DNA of 64,000 nucleotides from Flavobacterium sp. HSC-61S13 (GTDB lineage: Bacteria > Bacteroidota > Bacteroidia > Flavobacteriales > Flavobacteriaceae), in contig NZ_JALJZV010000017.1 of the NCBI RefSeq assembly GCF_024171535.1, positions 24,360-88,359 on the forward strand. Reading direction: 5' to 3'. Every line of letters starts with the position of its first letter. The stretch's first letter is position 1. Made by a program: the position numbers and the translations under genes. Under the pieces are notes generated by a model. It was not told the DNA's origin. It saw nothing but the letters and a program-made list of their open reading frames with translations, and made no database searches. Positions 26,233 through 35,371 of this stretch are shown in pieces.

Positions 26233-27573
26233 ATGAAACAGATCATAGAGCATTACTTTCAGCTCAATAAGCACCATACGACGATTCGGAAGGAATTAAC
26301 GGCGGGAGTCATTACGTTTTTGACGATGTCGTATATCTTAGTAGTGAATCCCAATATTTTAGCTCAGGCGGGAATGGATCGCGAGGCCTTGTTTACGACC
26401 ACGGCTTTAGCAACTATATTCGCTACGCTGATGATGGGACTCTATGCCAAATTGCCGATCGCTCAAGCTCCGGGAATGGGACTCAATAGTTTTTTCACGT
26501 TTACGGTGGTGTTGACGATGGGTTATACCTGGCAATTTGCGTTAACGGCTGTTTTTATTGAAGGTATTATCTTTTTGCTTTTAACGTTCTTTAATATACG
26601 GGAACTGATTGTCAAAAACATTCCGGTCATACTCAAAGAATCGATTCCAGTAGGTATCGGTTTGTTTATCACCTTGATCGGATTGAAGGGAGCGGGAATT
26701 ATTATATCAGATACCAATACTTTAGTTCGTTTAGGCGATTTTTCACAGCACAACGTTTGGATTGCTTTTCTTGGTTTGTTGGTTACTGGGGTCTTATTTG
26801 CGAGAAATGTCAACGGTGCGATCTTATTGGGGATACTCGTGGCTACGGGTTTTGGTTTTATTTTAGGAGATGTCGTTTGGCCTTCCACAGCTATAGTCGC
26901 ATTACCGCCTTCAATAGAACCGATATTCGGACAGGCACTGGCTCCAATGTTAACCGAAGAGGGATGGAAGCAAATCCTTTCATTAGATATGCTTGTTGTG
27001 GTTTTTACCTTTTTGTTTGTCAATCTTTTCGATACGGTTGGTACCTTAATTGGAGTGATTTCCAAAACGAATTTAGCCGATGCCGATGGTAATTTCCCCC
27101 AAATGAAGAAAGCTTTGTTCTCCGATGCCTTAGGAACCACTTTTGGCGCTGTTTTAGGTACCAGCTCTGTGACTTCCTATGTAGAGAGTGCTTCCGGAGT
27201 AGCTTCTGGTGGACGTACAGGACTTACCGCGGTTGGAGTGGCTTTGATGTTTGGACTATCCTTGTTTTTAGCACCTTTGTTTTTAATGATACCCGCAGCA
27301 GCAACATCTCCTGCTTTAATTATAGTGGGTCTATTTATGATTTCATCGGTTTCGAAAATTAATTTTGACGATATGAGTGAAGGTTTACCGGCTTTTCTAA
27401 CGATTGTTTTAATGCCTTTTACCTATAGTATTGCAGAGGGGATCGTTTTTGGTATATTGAGTTTTACATTTTTAAAACTCTTTACGGGCAAATACCGACA
27501 GATTACCTTAACTTTAGCGGTACTTTCGATACTTTTTTTGGTAAAAATTATCTTAGAAGTCGTTTACAAATAG
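26233..27573 (+). CDS. NCS2-family purine permease (AzgA/PbuG type)
   Basis: A 446-residue inner-membrane transporter for adenine, guanine or hypoxanthine, driven by the proton gradient. The AzgA-like signatures are present: RKELTAGVITFLTMSYILVV (opening), APGMGLNSFFTF, LFVNLFDTVGTLIGV and GTSSVTSYVESASGVASGGRTG. About 13 hydrophobic segments can be counted. A -7 box TATCTTTG (26189-26196) lies 36 bp upstream. It is divergent from the BlaI operon and is followed 27 bp later by a hydrolase gene, probably cotranscribed. Confidence 0.92.
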   Translation: MKQIIEHYFQLNKHHTTIRKELTAGVITFLTMSYILVVNPNILAQAGMDREALFTTTALATIFATLMMGLYAKLPIAQAPGMGLNSFFTFTVVLTMGYTWQFALTAVFIEGIIFLLLTFFNIRELIVKNIPVILKESIPVGIGLFITLIGLKGAGIIISDTNTLVRLGDFSQHNVWIAFLGLLVTGVLFARNVNGAILLGILVATGFGFILGDVVWPSTAIVALPPSIEPIFGQALAPMLTEEGWKQILSLDMLVVVFTFLFVNLFDTVGTLIGVISKTNLADADGNFPQMKKALFSDALGTTFGAVLGTSSVTSYVESASGVASGGRTGLTAVGVALMFGLSLFLAPLFLMIPAAATSPALIIVGLFMISSVSKINFDDMSEGLPAFLTIVLMPFTYSIAEGIVFGILSFTFLKLFTGKYRQITLTLAVLSILFLVKIILEVVYK

Positions 27574-27600
27574 GGTTGAATCACAAAAAGCGAATTAAAA

Positions 27601-28431
27601 ATGAAAGTCGAAAAGAATCAAATTATAACGGTGAATGCAACGATTAAACTGTTGGCAGATGCCTACTTTCCCGATCTAACAAACAAATTACCCTTAGTGA
27701 TATTCTGTCACGGTTATAAGGGATTTAAAGATTGGGGAGCTTGGGAATTGGCGATGCAAGCCGTTGCAAAAGAAGGTTTTTATGTGGTGAAGTTTAATTT
27801 TTCACATAATGGAACGACATTGGATAATCCGTTAGAATTTGAAGATCTTGAAGCATTCGGTCGAAATACCTACAGTCAAGAACAAATCGATTTAACAGCG
27901 GTAATCAACCATTTTAAGAATCGTATTGAAGTAGATCAGAGTCAGATCAGTATCATCGGACACAGTAGAGGTGGAGGGGCTGTTTTGGTTCAAGCACTTG
28001 AAAATAACGAGGTCACCAAGGTGGTAAGTTGGGCCGGTGTTGCGGATTTTAAAAGGCGATTCCCTCAAGGAGCGCGGTTTGACAAGTGGAAGGATGAGGG
28101 TGTATTTTATGGGCTTAATACCAGAACCAATCAGCAGATGCCTCATTATTTTTCATTTTATCAGGATTTTGAGGCTAATGAGCGAAAATTCGATATCCAA
28201 AATTGTGCGCAACATTTAAAGAAACCCCTCTTGATAATTCAGGGTACTGCGGATGAAGCAGTGCCATTAAAAGAAGCGGAATGGTTGCATCTATGGGCTA
28301 AAAATTCAGAATTGTATATCATTGAAGGGGCAGACCATGTTTTTGGTGCGCGTCATCCTTGGGATAAAAAAGAGCTACCGCTTGATTTATCTAAAGTGAT
28401 TGATCAAACGGTAGCTTTTTTAAAGAAATAA
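27601..28431 (+). CDS. Alpha/beta hydrolase
   Basis: A 276-residue cytoplasmic hydrolase with the alpha/beta fold. The oxyanion region is LVIFCHGYKGFKDWGAWE, the nucleophile elbow is GHSRGGG (serine near residue 122), the acid is likely in IIQGTADEAVP (near 221), and the base histidine is in EGADHVFGARHPW (near 244). It resembles dienelactone-hydrolase-like or acyl-peptidase-like esterases with no lid insertion. The substrate is unknown. It follows the purine permease by 27 bp on the same strand. Confidence 0.85.
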   Translation: MKVEKNQIITVNATIKLLADAYFPDLTNKLPLVIFCHGYKGFKDWGAWELAMQAVAKEGFYVVKFNFSHNGTTLDNPLEFEDLEAFGRNTYSQEQIDLTAVINHFKNRIEVDQSQISIIGHSRGGGAVLVQALENNEVTKVVSWAGVADFKRRFPQGARFDKWKDEGVFYGLNTRTNQQMPHYFSFYQDFEANERKFDIQNCAQHLKKPLLIIQGTADEAVPLKEAEWLHLWAKNSELYIIEGADHVFGARHPWDKKELPLDLSKVIDQTVAFLKK

Positions 28432-28467
28432 CTGACATTCGATCGTGCATCGAATGAACGGTTTAAA

Positions 28468-29505
28468 TTATGATTTACTCTTTGTCGTAGTAAAATAGGT
28501 TTTTTGAGCTTCGAGTACCAAATAGAACTGTACTCCAAACAATAACGAGGCTACAACCAAATGCAGTGTTTGCGCTCCGAATGGGAAATGCCAATAGTAC
28601 ATCGCAATACCAGAAAGGATTTCTAATGCCAATAGTATCATAACCCAATTGAGTTTTCTATATCCGAGTTCTTTGCGTTTATTTCTTAAGAATAGAAAGA
28701 GATTGACAAACACCACTATAAAAGAAAAGGTACGGTGAATGTAAAATTCAAAGGTAGGATCATTTAACCACAAATATTCATTTCCGATACCAGCGCGAAC
28801 TTGTTCGTCAACAAATTGTCTGACCTGAGTTCCTAAAACCACTTGAATCAGCGTCAATAACAACGAGATATAAAGAAAGATAATAAACTTGGAATCGTTC
28901 TTTTTAGGCTCTTTTTTAACACGTGCCACTCTGACGATATAAATCAATATAGCAACAATAACCAAGGCCATAATCATGTGAACCGTGATTTTTATTGGGT
29001 TCAATACGGAGAACACTACAGTAGCTCCTAACCAGGCTTGAAATCCCATTAAAAAAACGACCAACCAAGACAAGGCTACTAATTTTTTTTGAGTTCGCCA
29101 ATAGGCAAATGAAAACACGGCCATCACCAAACAAGCCACTCCTGCTATAGCTCCGCTAAGGCGATTGAGGTATTCTGTCCAAGTGTGTTTGGCATTAAAA
29201 GTAGCATAATCGTGTTTGGTGTATTTGGTCCAATTCTGTTCTTGGTACACATCTGTTGTCGTAAAATCCTCTTTAGCGACCCACAAACTTTCATCGTGAA
29301 TGATTACCTGTCCCTTTTTAAATTCGTGATCCGGTTGCCACAATATTTCAGAAATGTCTGTAGGTGGAATATAATAACCAAAACATTTTGGCCAATCTGG
29401 ACAACCCATACCCGAACCGGTCATACGTACTAACGCCCCAGCAAAAATCACTACATACACCAGTATTAAAGAGGTTTTTGCAAGAGGTAAAAAATAGTTT
29501 TTCAT
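28468..29505 (-). CDS. ctaA: Heme A synthase (CtaA/COX15)
   Basis: Converts heme O to heme A for cytochrome c oxidase in the inner membrane. The 345-residue chain has eight hydrophobic segments and the COX15/CtaA motifs: GALVRMTGSGMGCPDWPKCFG at the first loop (two cysteines; the motif is broken at the proline in this description), EYLNRLSGA with a heme-ligand region, LGATVVFS, and the histidines IHRTFSF and LHLVVAS. The long first periplasmic loop with IIHDESLWVAKEDF is typical of Bacteroidota. It is a single gene on the minus strand with 72 bp to the cca gene. Confidence 0.92.
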   Translation of the reverse strand: MKNYFLPLAKTSLILVYVVIFAGALVRMTGSGMGCPDWPKCFGYYIPPTDISEILWQPDHEFKKGQVIIHDESLWVAKEDFTTTDVYQEQNWTKYTKHDYATFNAKHTWTEYLNRLSGAIAGVACLVMAVFSFAYWRTQKKLVALSWLVVFLMGFQAWLGATVVFSVLNPIKITVHMIMALVIVAILIYIVRVARVKKEPKKNDSKFIIFLYISLLLTLIQVVLGTQVRQFVDEQVRAGIGNEYLWLNDPTFEFYIHRTFSFIVVFVNLFLFLRNKRKELGYRKLNWVMILLALEILSGIAMYYWHFPFGAQTLHLVVASLLFGVQFYLVLEAQKTYFTTTKSKS

Positions 29506-29577
29506 AGTAATATTGATTTGTATTATGGTATTAGGAATGTTTGTTATAAAATAACAGCCATCTAATAATTCATTCTA

Positions 29578-31017
29578 TTATTGTACGGTATTCGGGTTTG
29601 TCAGTCCCATCTGACGTGCCTTATCCATCATAAATTGATGGGCAGCTTCATATTCGTTGGGAATTATTCCCTCCAAAATAGCCTCTTTTATAGCTTCTTT
29701 TAAAACACCGATTTCGCGTGAAGGCGGTAAGTTAAATAAGGCCATAATTTCTTCGCCAGAAATGGGCGGTTGAAACTGACGCACGTGATCGCGCTCTTCA
29801 ACTTCTACTATTTTGTTGCGAACAATTTTAAAATTGTGATGATACTTTTTAAACTTAATCGCATTTTTCGTCGTGATATCAGCCTCGCATAAAATCATCA
29901 AATCTTCAACGTCTTCTCCGGCATCGAAAATCAATCTTCTTACAGCTGAATCGGTTACGGTTTTTTGAGACAGTACTACCGGACGTGAACTCATGGTGAC
30001 CATCTTCTGTACATATTTCAATTTGTGGTTTAACGGCATGTGTAAACGTTGAAAGATCTTTTTAACCATTTTACCACCAATAAATTCATGTCCGTGAAAA
30101 GTCCAACCTTGTTTTTTGTTGAAACGTTTGGTGGGAGCTTTTCCAATGTCGTGCAACAAAGCCGACCAACGCAGCCATAAATCATCCGTTTTTGTACAGA
30201 TATTATCGACGACTTCTAACGAATGATAAAAATTGTTTTTATGCGTATGTCCTTCAATTTCCTCTACTTGGTTTAAAGCCGTTAATTCCGGTAATATCAT
30301 ATCGAGCAAACCCGAATGATACAACAGTAAAAATCCCGTTGAAGGCTTTTTTGTCAATAAAATTTTATGGAGCTCGTCGACAATTCTTTCGCCAGATATA
30401 ATACTAAGGCGCTTGTGATTTCTAGTGATGGCCTCTAAGGATTCTGCTTCAATTACAAAATCCAATTGCGCTGCAAATCGAATCGCTCGCATCATGCGCA
30501 AAGGATCATCGGAATAGGTTATATCTGGATTTAAAGGGGTTTTGATGACTTTGTTATCCAAATCATCCAAGCCGTTGAACGGATCGATTAAAGTTCCGTA
30601 ATCACTTTGATTCAAGCTTAAAGCCAAGGCGTTAATGGTGAAATCACGTCGGTTTTGATCGTCCTCTAGGGTTCCGTCTTCAACAACGGGATTGCGACTG
30701 TCAAAGTGATAAGACTCTTTTCGAGCACCTACAAATTCGATATCGATATCGTCAAAGCGCAACATGGCCGTACCATAAGTTTTAAATACTTGAACTTTCG
30801 GTTGATTAGGCAATAATTTTGAGACTTCCAAAGCCAATTCAATACCGCTGCCTACAGCTACAATATCAATGTCTTTTTTAGAATCTCTTTTTAATAAGTA
30901 ATCTCTGACAAAACCACCTATGACATAACAATCTAAGGATAGATTTTGTGCAGCTTGGGAGATATATTCAAATATAGGATGCGTTAAGGCGTCTTTATAC
31001 GGTAAGGGTTGTTTCAT
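29578..31017 (-). CDS. cca: CCA tRNA nucleotidyltransferase with HD domain
   Basis: Adds or repairs the 3'-CCA end of tRNAs. The nucleotidyltransferase head is visible as CYVIGGFVRDYLLKRDSKKDIDIV (GG and DxD catalytic groups; split between GGFVRD and DIDIV), followed by RRDFTINALAL and the PolyA_pol RNA-binding block DPLRMMRAIRFAAQL. A C-terminal HD phosphohydrolase domain has WSALLHDIGKAPTKRF and FHGHEFIGG. The 479-residue length is normal for the HD-containing form. It is consistent with one of the local tRNA-His genes lacking an encoded CCA. Confidence 0.94.
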   Translation of the reverse strand: MKQPLPYKDALTHPIFEYISQAAQNLSLDCYVIGGFVRDYLLKRDSKKDIDIVAVGSGIELALEVSKLLPNQPKVQVFKTYGTAMLRFDDIDIEFVGARKESYHFDSRNPVVEDGTLEDDQNRRDFTINALALSLNQSDYGTLIDPFNGLDDLDNKVIKTPLNPDITYSDDPLRMMRAIRFAAQLDFVIEAESLEAITRNHKRLSIISGERIVDELHKILLTKKPSTGFLLLYHSGLLDMILPELTALNQVEEIEGHTHKNNFYHSLEVVDNICTKTDDLWLRWSALLHDIGKAPTKRFNKKQGWTFHGHEFIGGKMVKKIFQRLHMPLNHKLKYVQKMVTMSSRPVVLSQKTVTDSAVRRLIFDAGEDVEDLMILCEADITTKNAIKFKKYHHNFKIVRNKIVEVEERDHVRQFQPPISGEEIMALFNLPPSREIGVLKEAIKEAILEGIIPNEYEAAHQFMMDKARQMGLTNPNTVQ

Positions 31018-31041
31018 AATTCAAATTCAAAAAATAGCAAG

Positions 31042-31611
31042 TTATTTTCTAATAATCGTCACTTTGCTATCTGTTGTCAGTTTAATAATTGTCGAAGGCG
31101 GGCTCGCTTTACGATCTTGATGCAAATTTACCACATAGTCTACACCTTCCAAAATAATAGGGTTGATTTCTTGAAAAGTACGAGGAGTCACATCGCCGCT
31201 GACGTTGGCAGAAGTCGATACCAAGGGCGATTTCATCCGCTCTATTAATTTGAAACAAAAGGGATCTGTCACAATTCGAATACCCAAAGAATCATCGGCC
31301 GCAATAATTTCTTTAGCAACATTTTTTGGGTGATCCAAGATTAAAGTGGTCGGTTTATCTGAACATTCAAGGATTTGCCATGCCACTTCTGGTATTTCTT
31401 TAAAAATTTGATGCAACATTCGATCGCCATTAACCAAAACAATCATACTCTTTGACTCGGCTCTTTTCTTTAAATCAAATATTTTTTTAATCGCTGCTGA
31501 GTTATTGGCATCACATCCCAAACCCCAAACCGTATCGGTAGGGTATAAAATGATACCTCCATTTTGAATGACTTCATAAGCTTTATGTACCTCTTGTTGA
31601 ATCTCTTCCAT
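31042..31611 (-). CDS. L-threonylcarbamoyladenylate synthase (Sua5/YrdC)
   Basis: Makes threonylcarbamoyl-AMP, the first step of the universal t6A37 tRNA modification. The YrdC-domain motifs are present: GGIILYPTDTVWGLGCDA, IFDLKKRAESKSMIVLV (KR-x-x-K-pattern), TTLILDHP, LGIRIVTDPF, and SPLVSTSANVSGD. At 189 residues it is the short form without the Sua5 C-terminal domain. It is followed 24 bp later by cca on the same strand, giving a small tRNA-maturation operon. Confidence 0.93.
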   Translation of the reverse strand: MEEIQQEVHKAYEVIQNGGIILYPTDTVWGLGCDANNSAAIKKIFDLKKRAESKSMIVLVNGDRMLHQIFKEIPEVAWQILECSDKPTTLILDHPKNVAKEIIAADDSLGIRIVTDPFCFKLIERMKSPLVSTSANVSGDVTPRTFQEINPIILEGVDYVVNLHQDRKASPPSTIIKLTTDSKVTIIRK

Positions 31612-31822
31612 CTGTTGTATTCCTTTATTTTGTATCTTGTAAATAGCTTGTAAAATTAGTGAAATTATGGCTTAATCTCTAAGAAAATCAAGCAAAAGTC
31701 AATAAATTAACAGCTGCTAATAATTAAGTTTTTTTTAAGAAAGGTATTCGCAATTTGAGCTATATTTATGATTCACTAAAAAAACAATCCTTTTTTGTTC
31801 GATAATATAATTATATCCCCTT

Positions 31823-32242
31823 ATGGAATTTAATAAAAATGAAATTTTAGCACATTGTAAAGCCTTTTCAAAGAACACTTTAATGGAAACTCTAGACATC
31901 GAATTTATCGATGCAGGCCCGGAGTTTTTAACCGCTAAAATGCCTGTCAATTCTAAGGTTCATCAACCTTTGGGATTGCTACATGGCGGAGCCACGGTTG
32001 CCTTAGCTGAAAGCGTAGGTAGTTCGGCTTCGTTTATGTTGATCAACACCGAATTCGAAGAGGCGCGCGGTATAGAAATTTCTGCCAATCACCTCAGAAG
32101 TAAACGAGACGGTACGGTTTATGCCACAGCTCGAATTCTTCATAAAGGTAGAACTTTACATCTGTGGGAAATCAGAATTACCGATGAAGAAGATCGATTG
32201 ATTAGTATTTGTAAAATCACTAATATGATCCTAAAGAAGTAG
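31823..32242 (+). CDS. menI: Hotdog thioesterase, probable DHNA-CoA hydrolase
   Basis: A 139-residue PaaI-like hotdog thioesterase. The catalytic region HQPLGLLHGGATVALAESVGS has the conserved His-Gly-Gly and the acidic residue (GG-x(6)-E) expected of the MenI/YdiI group. A downstream strand block ISANHLRSKRDGTVYATAR follows. Its neighbour 4 bp downstream is an isochorismate-synthase-type enzyme, so the thioester hydrolysed is probably 1,4-dihydroxy-2-naphthoyl-CoA of menaquinone synthesis. The name rests on this context. A general acyl-CoA thioesterase is possible. Confidence 0.8.
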   Translation: MEFNKNEILAHCKAFSKNTLMETLDIEFIDAGPEFLTAKMPVNSKVHQPLGLLHGGATVALAESVGSSASFMLINTEFEEARGIEISANHLRSKRDGTVYATARILHKGRTLHLWEIRITDEEDRLISICKITNMILKK

Positions 32243-32246
32243 TTAA

Positions 32247-33308
32247 ATGCCTTTATTTAAACAAGTAGTTGATGCCTTAGATCAACAAAAACCCTTTGTG
32301 ATTTACTCCAAATCCAATCAGCAAACCGTGGTGGGTATGTTTCAAAAAACAGCAGCGCTGTTCAAATTGGACGATTACAAATCCAAGGGATTTGTTTTTG
32401 CTCCGTTTGACGGGCAGCAAGCGGTATTTATTCCATATTCAGAATCAGAGGTGATCGTTGAACCGTGGATTCCAAATGAGGAAGTGGCCAAAGAGGTGAC
32501 TTTGAATTATGATGACAAGCGGGCTAGTAGTGCTTTTGAAGCCTTGGTTAAAAAGGGCGTAGCAGCTATTAAGTCAGCGCGTTTTGACAAAGTAGTTTTA
32601 TCGCGAAAAGAAACCCTTGTTAGGGAATCCATAAGTGTTATCGATTGGTATAAAAAGCTAAAATCAACCTATCCAACTGCGTTTTGTTATTTGTTTTTTC
32701 ATCCTGAAGTAGGAATGTGGATGGGGGCAACTCCAGAGCAATTGTTAAAAGTAGGGGACAATCGAGTATTTACGATGGCTTTGGCGGGTACACAACTCGA
32801 TAAACAACAAAATCCCGTGGTTTGGGGTGAAAAAGAACAGCAGGAACAACGTTTTGTGACCGACTTTATACTCGATTCATTGAGTGAATATGTAACGGAG
32901 CTTTCGATCACAGCGCCGTTTACAGCTTATGCGGGTACTATCATGCACATACGCACGGATATTGAAGGGAATTTGAACAATATCGACGATTTAAAAAATA
33001 TTATAGACAAATTACATCCGACACCTGCGGTATGTGGTATGCCAAAACAAGCCTCTAGAGACTTTATTTTAGCTGAAGAAGGCTATGATCGTAAATTTTA
33101 CAGCGGTTATTTGGGAGAACTCAATGGCGATTTAACATTAAATAAGGACGGATTTACAGATTTATTTGTTAACTTAAGGTGTATGGAGTTGGAAGAACAT
33201 CAAATCCATTTATACCTGGGTTGCGGAATCACTAGAGATAGTGTTGCAAGTGATGAATTTATTGAAACGGTCAATAAATCAAGTACAATGAAAAAAATAG
33301 TATCATGA
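32247..33308 (+). CDS. menF: Isochorismate synthase (chorismate-binding enzyme)
   Basis: Converts chorismate to isochorismate, the entry to menaquinone. The C-terminal chorismate-binding domain is clear: FDKVVLSRKE (catalytic lysine region), MWMGATPEQLL, TMALAGTQ, EQQEQRFV, LHPTPAVCGMPKQASRDFI and YDRKFYSGYLGEL, with a final VNLRCMEL. At 353 residues it is short, as in other Bacteroidota MenF. It lies between the DHNA-CoA hydrolase and bshB1, overlapping the latter by 4 bp, so all three share one transcript. Confidence 0.9.
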   Translation: MPLFKQVVDALDQQKPFVIYSKSNQQTVVGMFQKTAALFKLDDYKSKGFVFAPFDGQQAVFIPYSESEVIVEPWIPNEEVAKEVTLNYDDKRASSAFEALVKKGVAAIKSARFDKVVLSRKETLVRESISVIDWYKKLKSTYPTAFCYLFFHPEVGMWMGATPEQLLKVGDNRVFTMALAGTQLDKQQNPVVWGEKEQQEQRFVTDFILDSLSEYVTELSITAPFTAYAGTIMHIRTDIEGNLNNIDDLKNIIDKLHPTPAVCGMPKQASRDFILAEEGYDRKFYSGYLGELNGDLTLNKDGFTDLFVNLRCMELEEHQIHLYLGCGITRDSVASDEFIETVNKSSTMKKIVS

Positions 33309-34027
33309 CGATGAAATTAGATATATTGGCATTTGGAGCGCATCCAGATGATGTTGAATTGGGTTGCGGAGCCACTTTGGCCAAAGAGATTTCTTTGAGC
33401 AAGAAAGTGGGGATTATCGACTTAACGCGCGGTGAATTGGGTACTCGAGGTTCTGCAGAGATCAGAGACCAAGAAGCTGCTGCTGCGGCAAAAATATTGG
33501 GGATCACTGCACGTGAAAACCTTCGCTTTCGCGACGGCTTTTTCACCAATGATGAGTATCATCAACTCGAAGTGATTAAAATGATCCGAAAATACCGTCC
33601 AGAAATCGTTTTGTGCAATGCGATTGACGACCGTCATATCGACCATGGAAAGGCGAGTAAGTTGGTCTCTGAGGCTGCTTTTTTGTCGGGACTTCGACGT
33701 ATAGAAACCACTATCGACGGTATACCACAAGATGCTTGGCGTCCGAAAGTAGTGTATCACTATATTCAATGGAAAAACATAGAGCCGGATTTTGTAGTTG
33801 ATGTCACCGGATTTATCGATTCAAAAATCGAGGCTGTTTTGGCCTATAGCTCGCAGTTTTATGAGCCAGGTTCTCAAGAGCCCATCACGCCGATTACGTC
33901 AAAAAACTTCTTGGATAGCATTACGTATCGCGCTCAGGACCTCGGAAGATTGATTGGGACTGATTTTGCAGAAGGTTTTACTGTGGAGAGGTATTTGGCT
34001 GTCAATAGTTTAGATAATTTGATATGA
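33305..34027 (+). CDS. bshB1: Bacillithiol biosynthesis deacetylase BshB1
   Basis: Zn-dependent LmbE-type deacetylase that removes the acetyl group from GlcNAc-malate in bacillithiol synthesis. Motifs: AFGAHPDDVELGCGATLAKE with the AHPDD zinc site, DLTRGELGTRGS, NLRFRDGFF, and DDRHIDHGKAS with the third metal ligand. Length 240 and the C-terminal SQFYEPGSQEP are typical of BshB1. The start can be the ATG at 33305 (ATGA overlap with menF) or at 33311. It is the last gene of the menI-menF-bshB1 unit. Confidence 0.92.
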   Translation: MTMKLDILAFGAHPDDVELGCGATLAKEISLSKKVGIIDLTRGELGTRGSAEIRDQEAAAAAKILGITARENLRFRDGFFTNDEYHQLEVIKMIRKYRPEIVLCNAIDDRHIDHGKASKLVSEAAFLSGLRRIETTIDGIPQDAWRPKVVYHYIQWKNIEPDFVVDVTGFIDSKIEAVLAYSSQFYEPGSQEPITPITSKNFLDSITYRAQDLGRLIGTDFAEGFTVERYLAVNSLDNLI

Positions 34028-34043
34028 TTTTTATCAAAAAACC

Positions 34044-34074
34044 TTTGGAGGCAAAGGAAATATGGCTATATTTG
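34044..34074 (+). promoter_or_regulatory. Consensus promoter of the tRNA-His pair
   Basis: TTTG (34044-34047), 19 bp, TATATTTG (34067-34074): a near-perfect Bacteroidota housekeeping promoter. Transcription would begin about 34080, some 14 bp before the first tRNA. Confidence 0.85.
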
Positions 34075-34093
34075 CACTCGTAAAACAATAGAC

Positions 34094-34168
<75 letters not shown>

Positions 34169-34194
34169 CCAATCGCAGGATTTAAGTTTTACAC

Positions 34195-34269
<75 letters not shown>

Positions 34270-34279
34270 CAGAAACAGC

Positions 34280-34311
34280 AGCCTGTTATCTTAGGATAAC
34301 AGGCTTTTTTT
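34280..34311 (+). terminator. Intrinsic terminator after the tRNA pair
   Basis: Stem AGCCTGTTATC / GATAACAGGCT, loop TTAG, run of seven T. It closes the two-tRNA unit. Confidence 0.92.
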
Positions 34312-34424
34312 GTGGCAACAACTCGGGATTTGATCAGTGATAAAGCAGCGAAAAGACCAATAAATAACTTATCTTAGCCACGCTTTTTAAAACGTAAATC
34401 AACGACCATTCTCAATAACATATC

Positions 34425-34979
34425 ATGAAATTAATCGAAAATCAAGAATACACTCAGTTAAATACTTTAGAACAGGCAGAATACTTCGAATGTACTTTTG
34501 AAAATTGTGATTTCAATCGGTTTAATTTCGGTCAATTTGAATTTGAGAATTGCACTTTTAGAAACTGTAATCTGAGTTTGGGTCAATTCAATCAAACCTC
34601 GTTTCGCGATGTGGAATTTGTCGATTGCAAGCTGATGGGAATCGATTTTTCTAAAGTCAATGGATTTTTGATGCAATTTCATTTTCTAAACTGCAACCTG
34701 CAATTCTGTATTTTCAACGGTTTAAAAATTAAGAAAACGATTTTTAGAAGCTGCGAAATACAAGATGTCGATTTTTCGCAATGCGATCTAACTCAAGCGT
34801 CGTTTGATGGCTCCGACTTAAACCGTGCCGTATTTGATGCTACTAATCTGACTCAGGCGGACTTTAGAACAGCGAGAAATTTTGCTATTCGACCAGAATC
34901 TAATATGATTAGAAAGGCCAAATTCAATCAAAATAATTTGATGGGTTTGGTACAGCACTACCAAATTCAAATTGAGTAA
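34425..34979 (+). CDS. Pentapeptide-repeat protein
   Basis: A 184-residue protein made almost entirely of pentapeptide repeats, A(D/N)LXX-like, which fold as a right-handed quadrilateral beta-helix. Visible rungs include CTFENCDFNRFNFGQFEFEN, CTFRNCNLSLGQF, CDLTQASFDGSDLNRAVFDA and TNLTQADFRTA. Cysteine is unusually common at the inward-facing position. It resembles Qnr/McbG-like and other cytosolic pentapeptide proteins. Some of these protect gyrase, but no such role can be inferred here. It stands alone between the tRNA pair and the toxin locus. Confidence 0.88.
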   Translation: MKLIENQEYTQLNTLEQAEYFECTFENCDFNRFNFGQFEFENCTFRNCNLSLGQFNQTSFRDVEFVDCKLMGIDFSKVNGFLMQFHFLNCNLQFCIFNGLKIKKTIFRSCEIQDVDFSQCDLTQASFDGSDLNRAVFDATNLTQADFRTARNFAIRPESNMIRKAKFNQNNLMGLVQHYQIQIE

Positions 34980-35083
34980 AACACGCAAAACATATCACTG
35001 AGTAAAACTGCAACGATTGACTGTAAAATGCTTCTACACTATATCTAGAGTGCCTAACAAACTTTGTTAGGGCTGTAATACGC

Positions 35084-35130
35084 AAACGGTAAACCCATAC
35101 TAAGTTTTTAGTGTGGGTTTATCGTTTAAA
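35084..35130 (+). terminator. Long hairpin terminator after the pentapeptide gene
   Basis: Stem of 20 bp with two G-U-type mismatches (AAACGGTAAACCCA... with ...TGGGTTTATCGTTT), loop GTTT. A smaller hairpin CCTAACA / TGTTAGG lies at 35053-35071. The rest of the 392-bp gap (34980-35371) is AT-rich and holds an 11-A run at 35327-35337 just before the toxin gene. Confidence 0.6.
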
Positions 35131-35371
35131 ACTGTTTTTCTATTCTTTTAATATACTGAACCGCTAGAGTTCGTATTGTTTTTAATGCAGTTTTACTTTG
35201 TTTTTATTGTATTAAAATTTATTTTTTCGTCTTTTTTATAATTACAATATAGTTAAATTTCATTTTTTAACATCAAATTATTTGTATAAAAACTTTCGTT
35301 TTTTATTTTTATAGAGCATAATCACTAAAAAAAAAAATGATGAAGAACGCAAATTCTATGACGCTCTTTCG

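Noticed and set aside
35337..35371. Start of the toxin at the ATGATG after the A run, or phase variation by slippage in that run
   Set aside because: That ATG is out of frame with the toxin and stops after 18 codons. Since it lies after the A run, changes in run length would not alter its frame.
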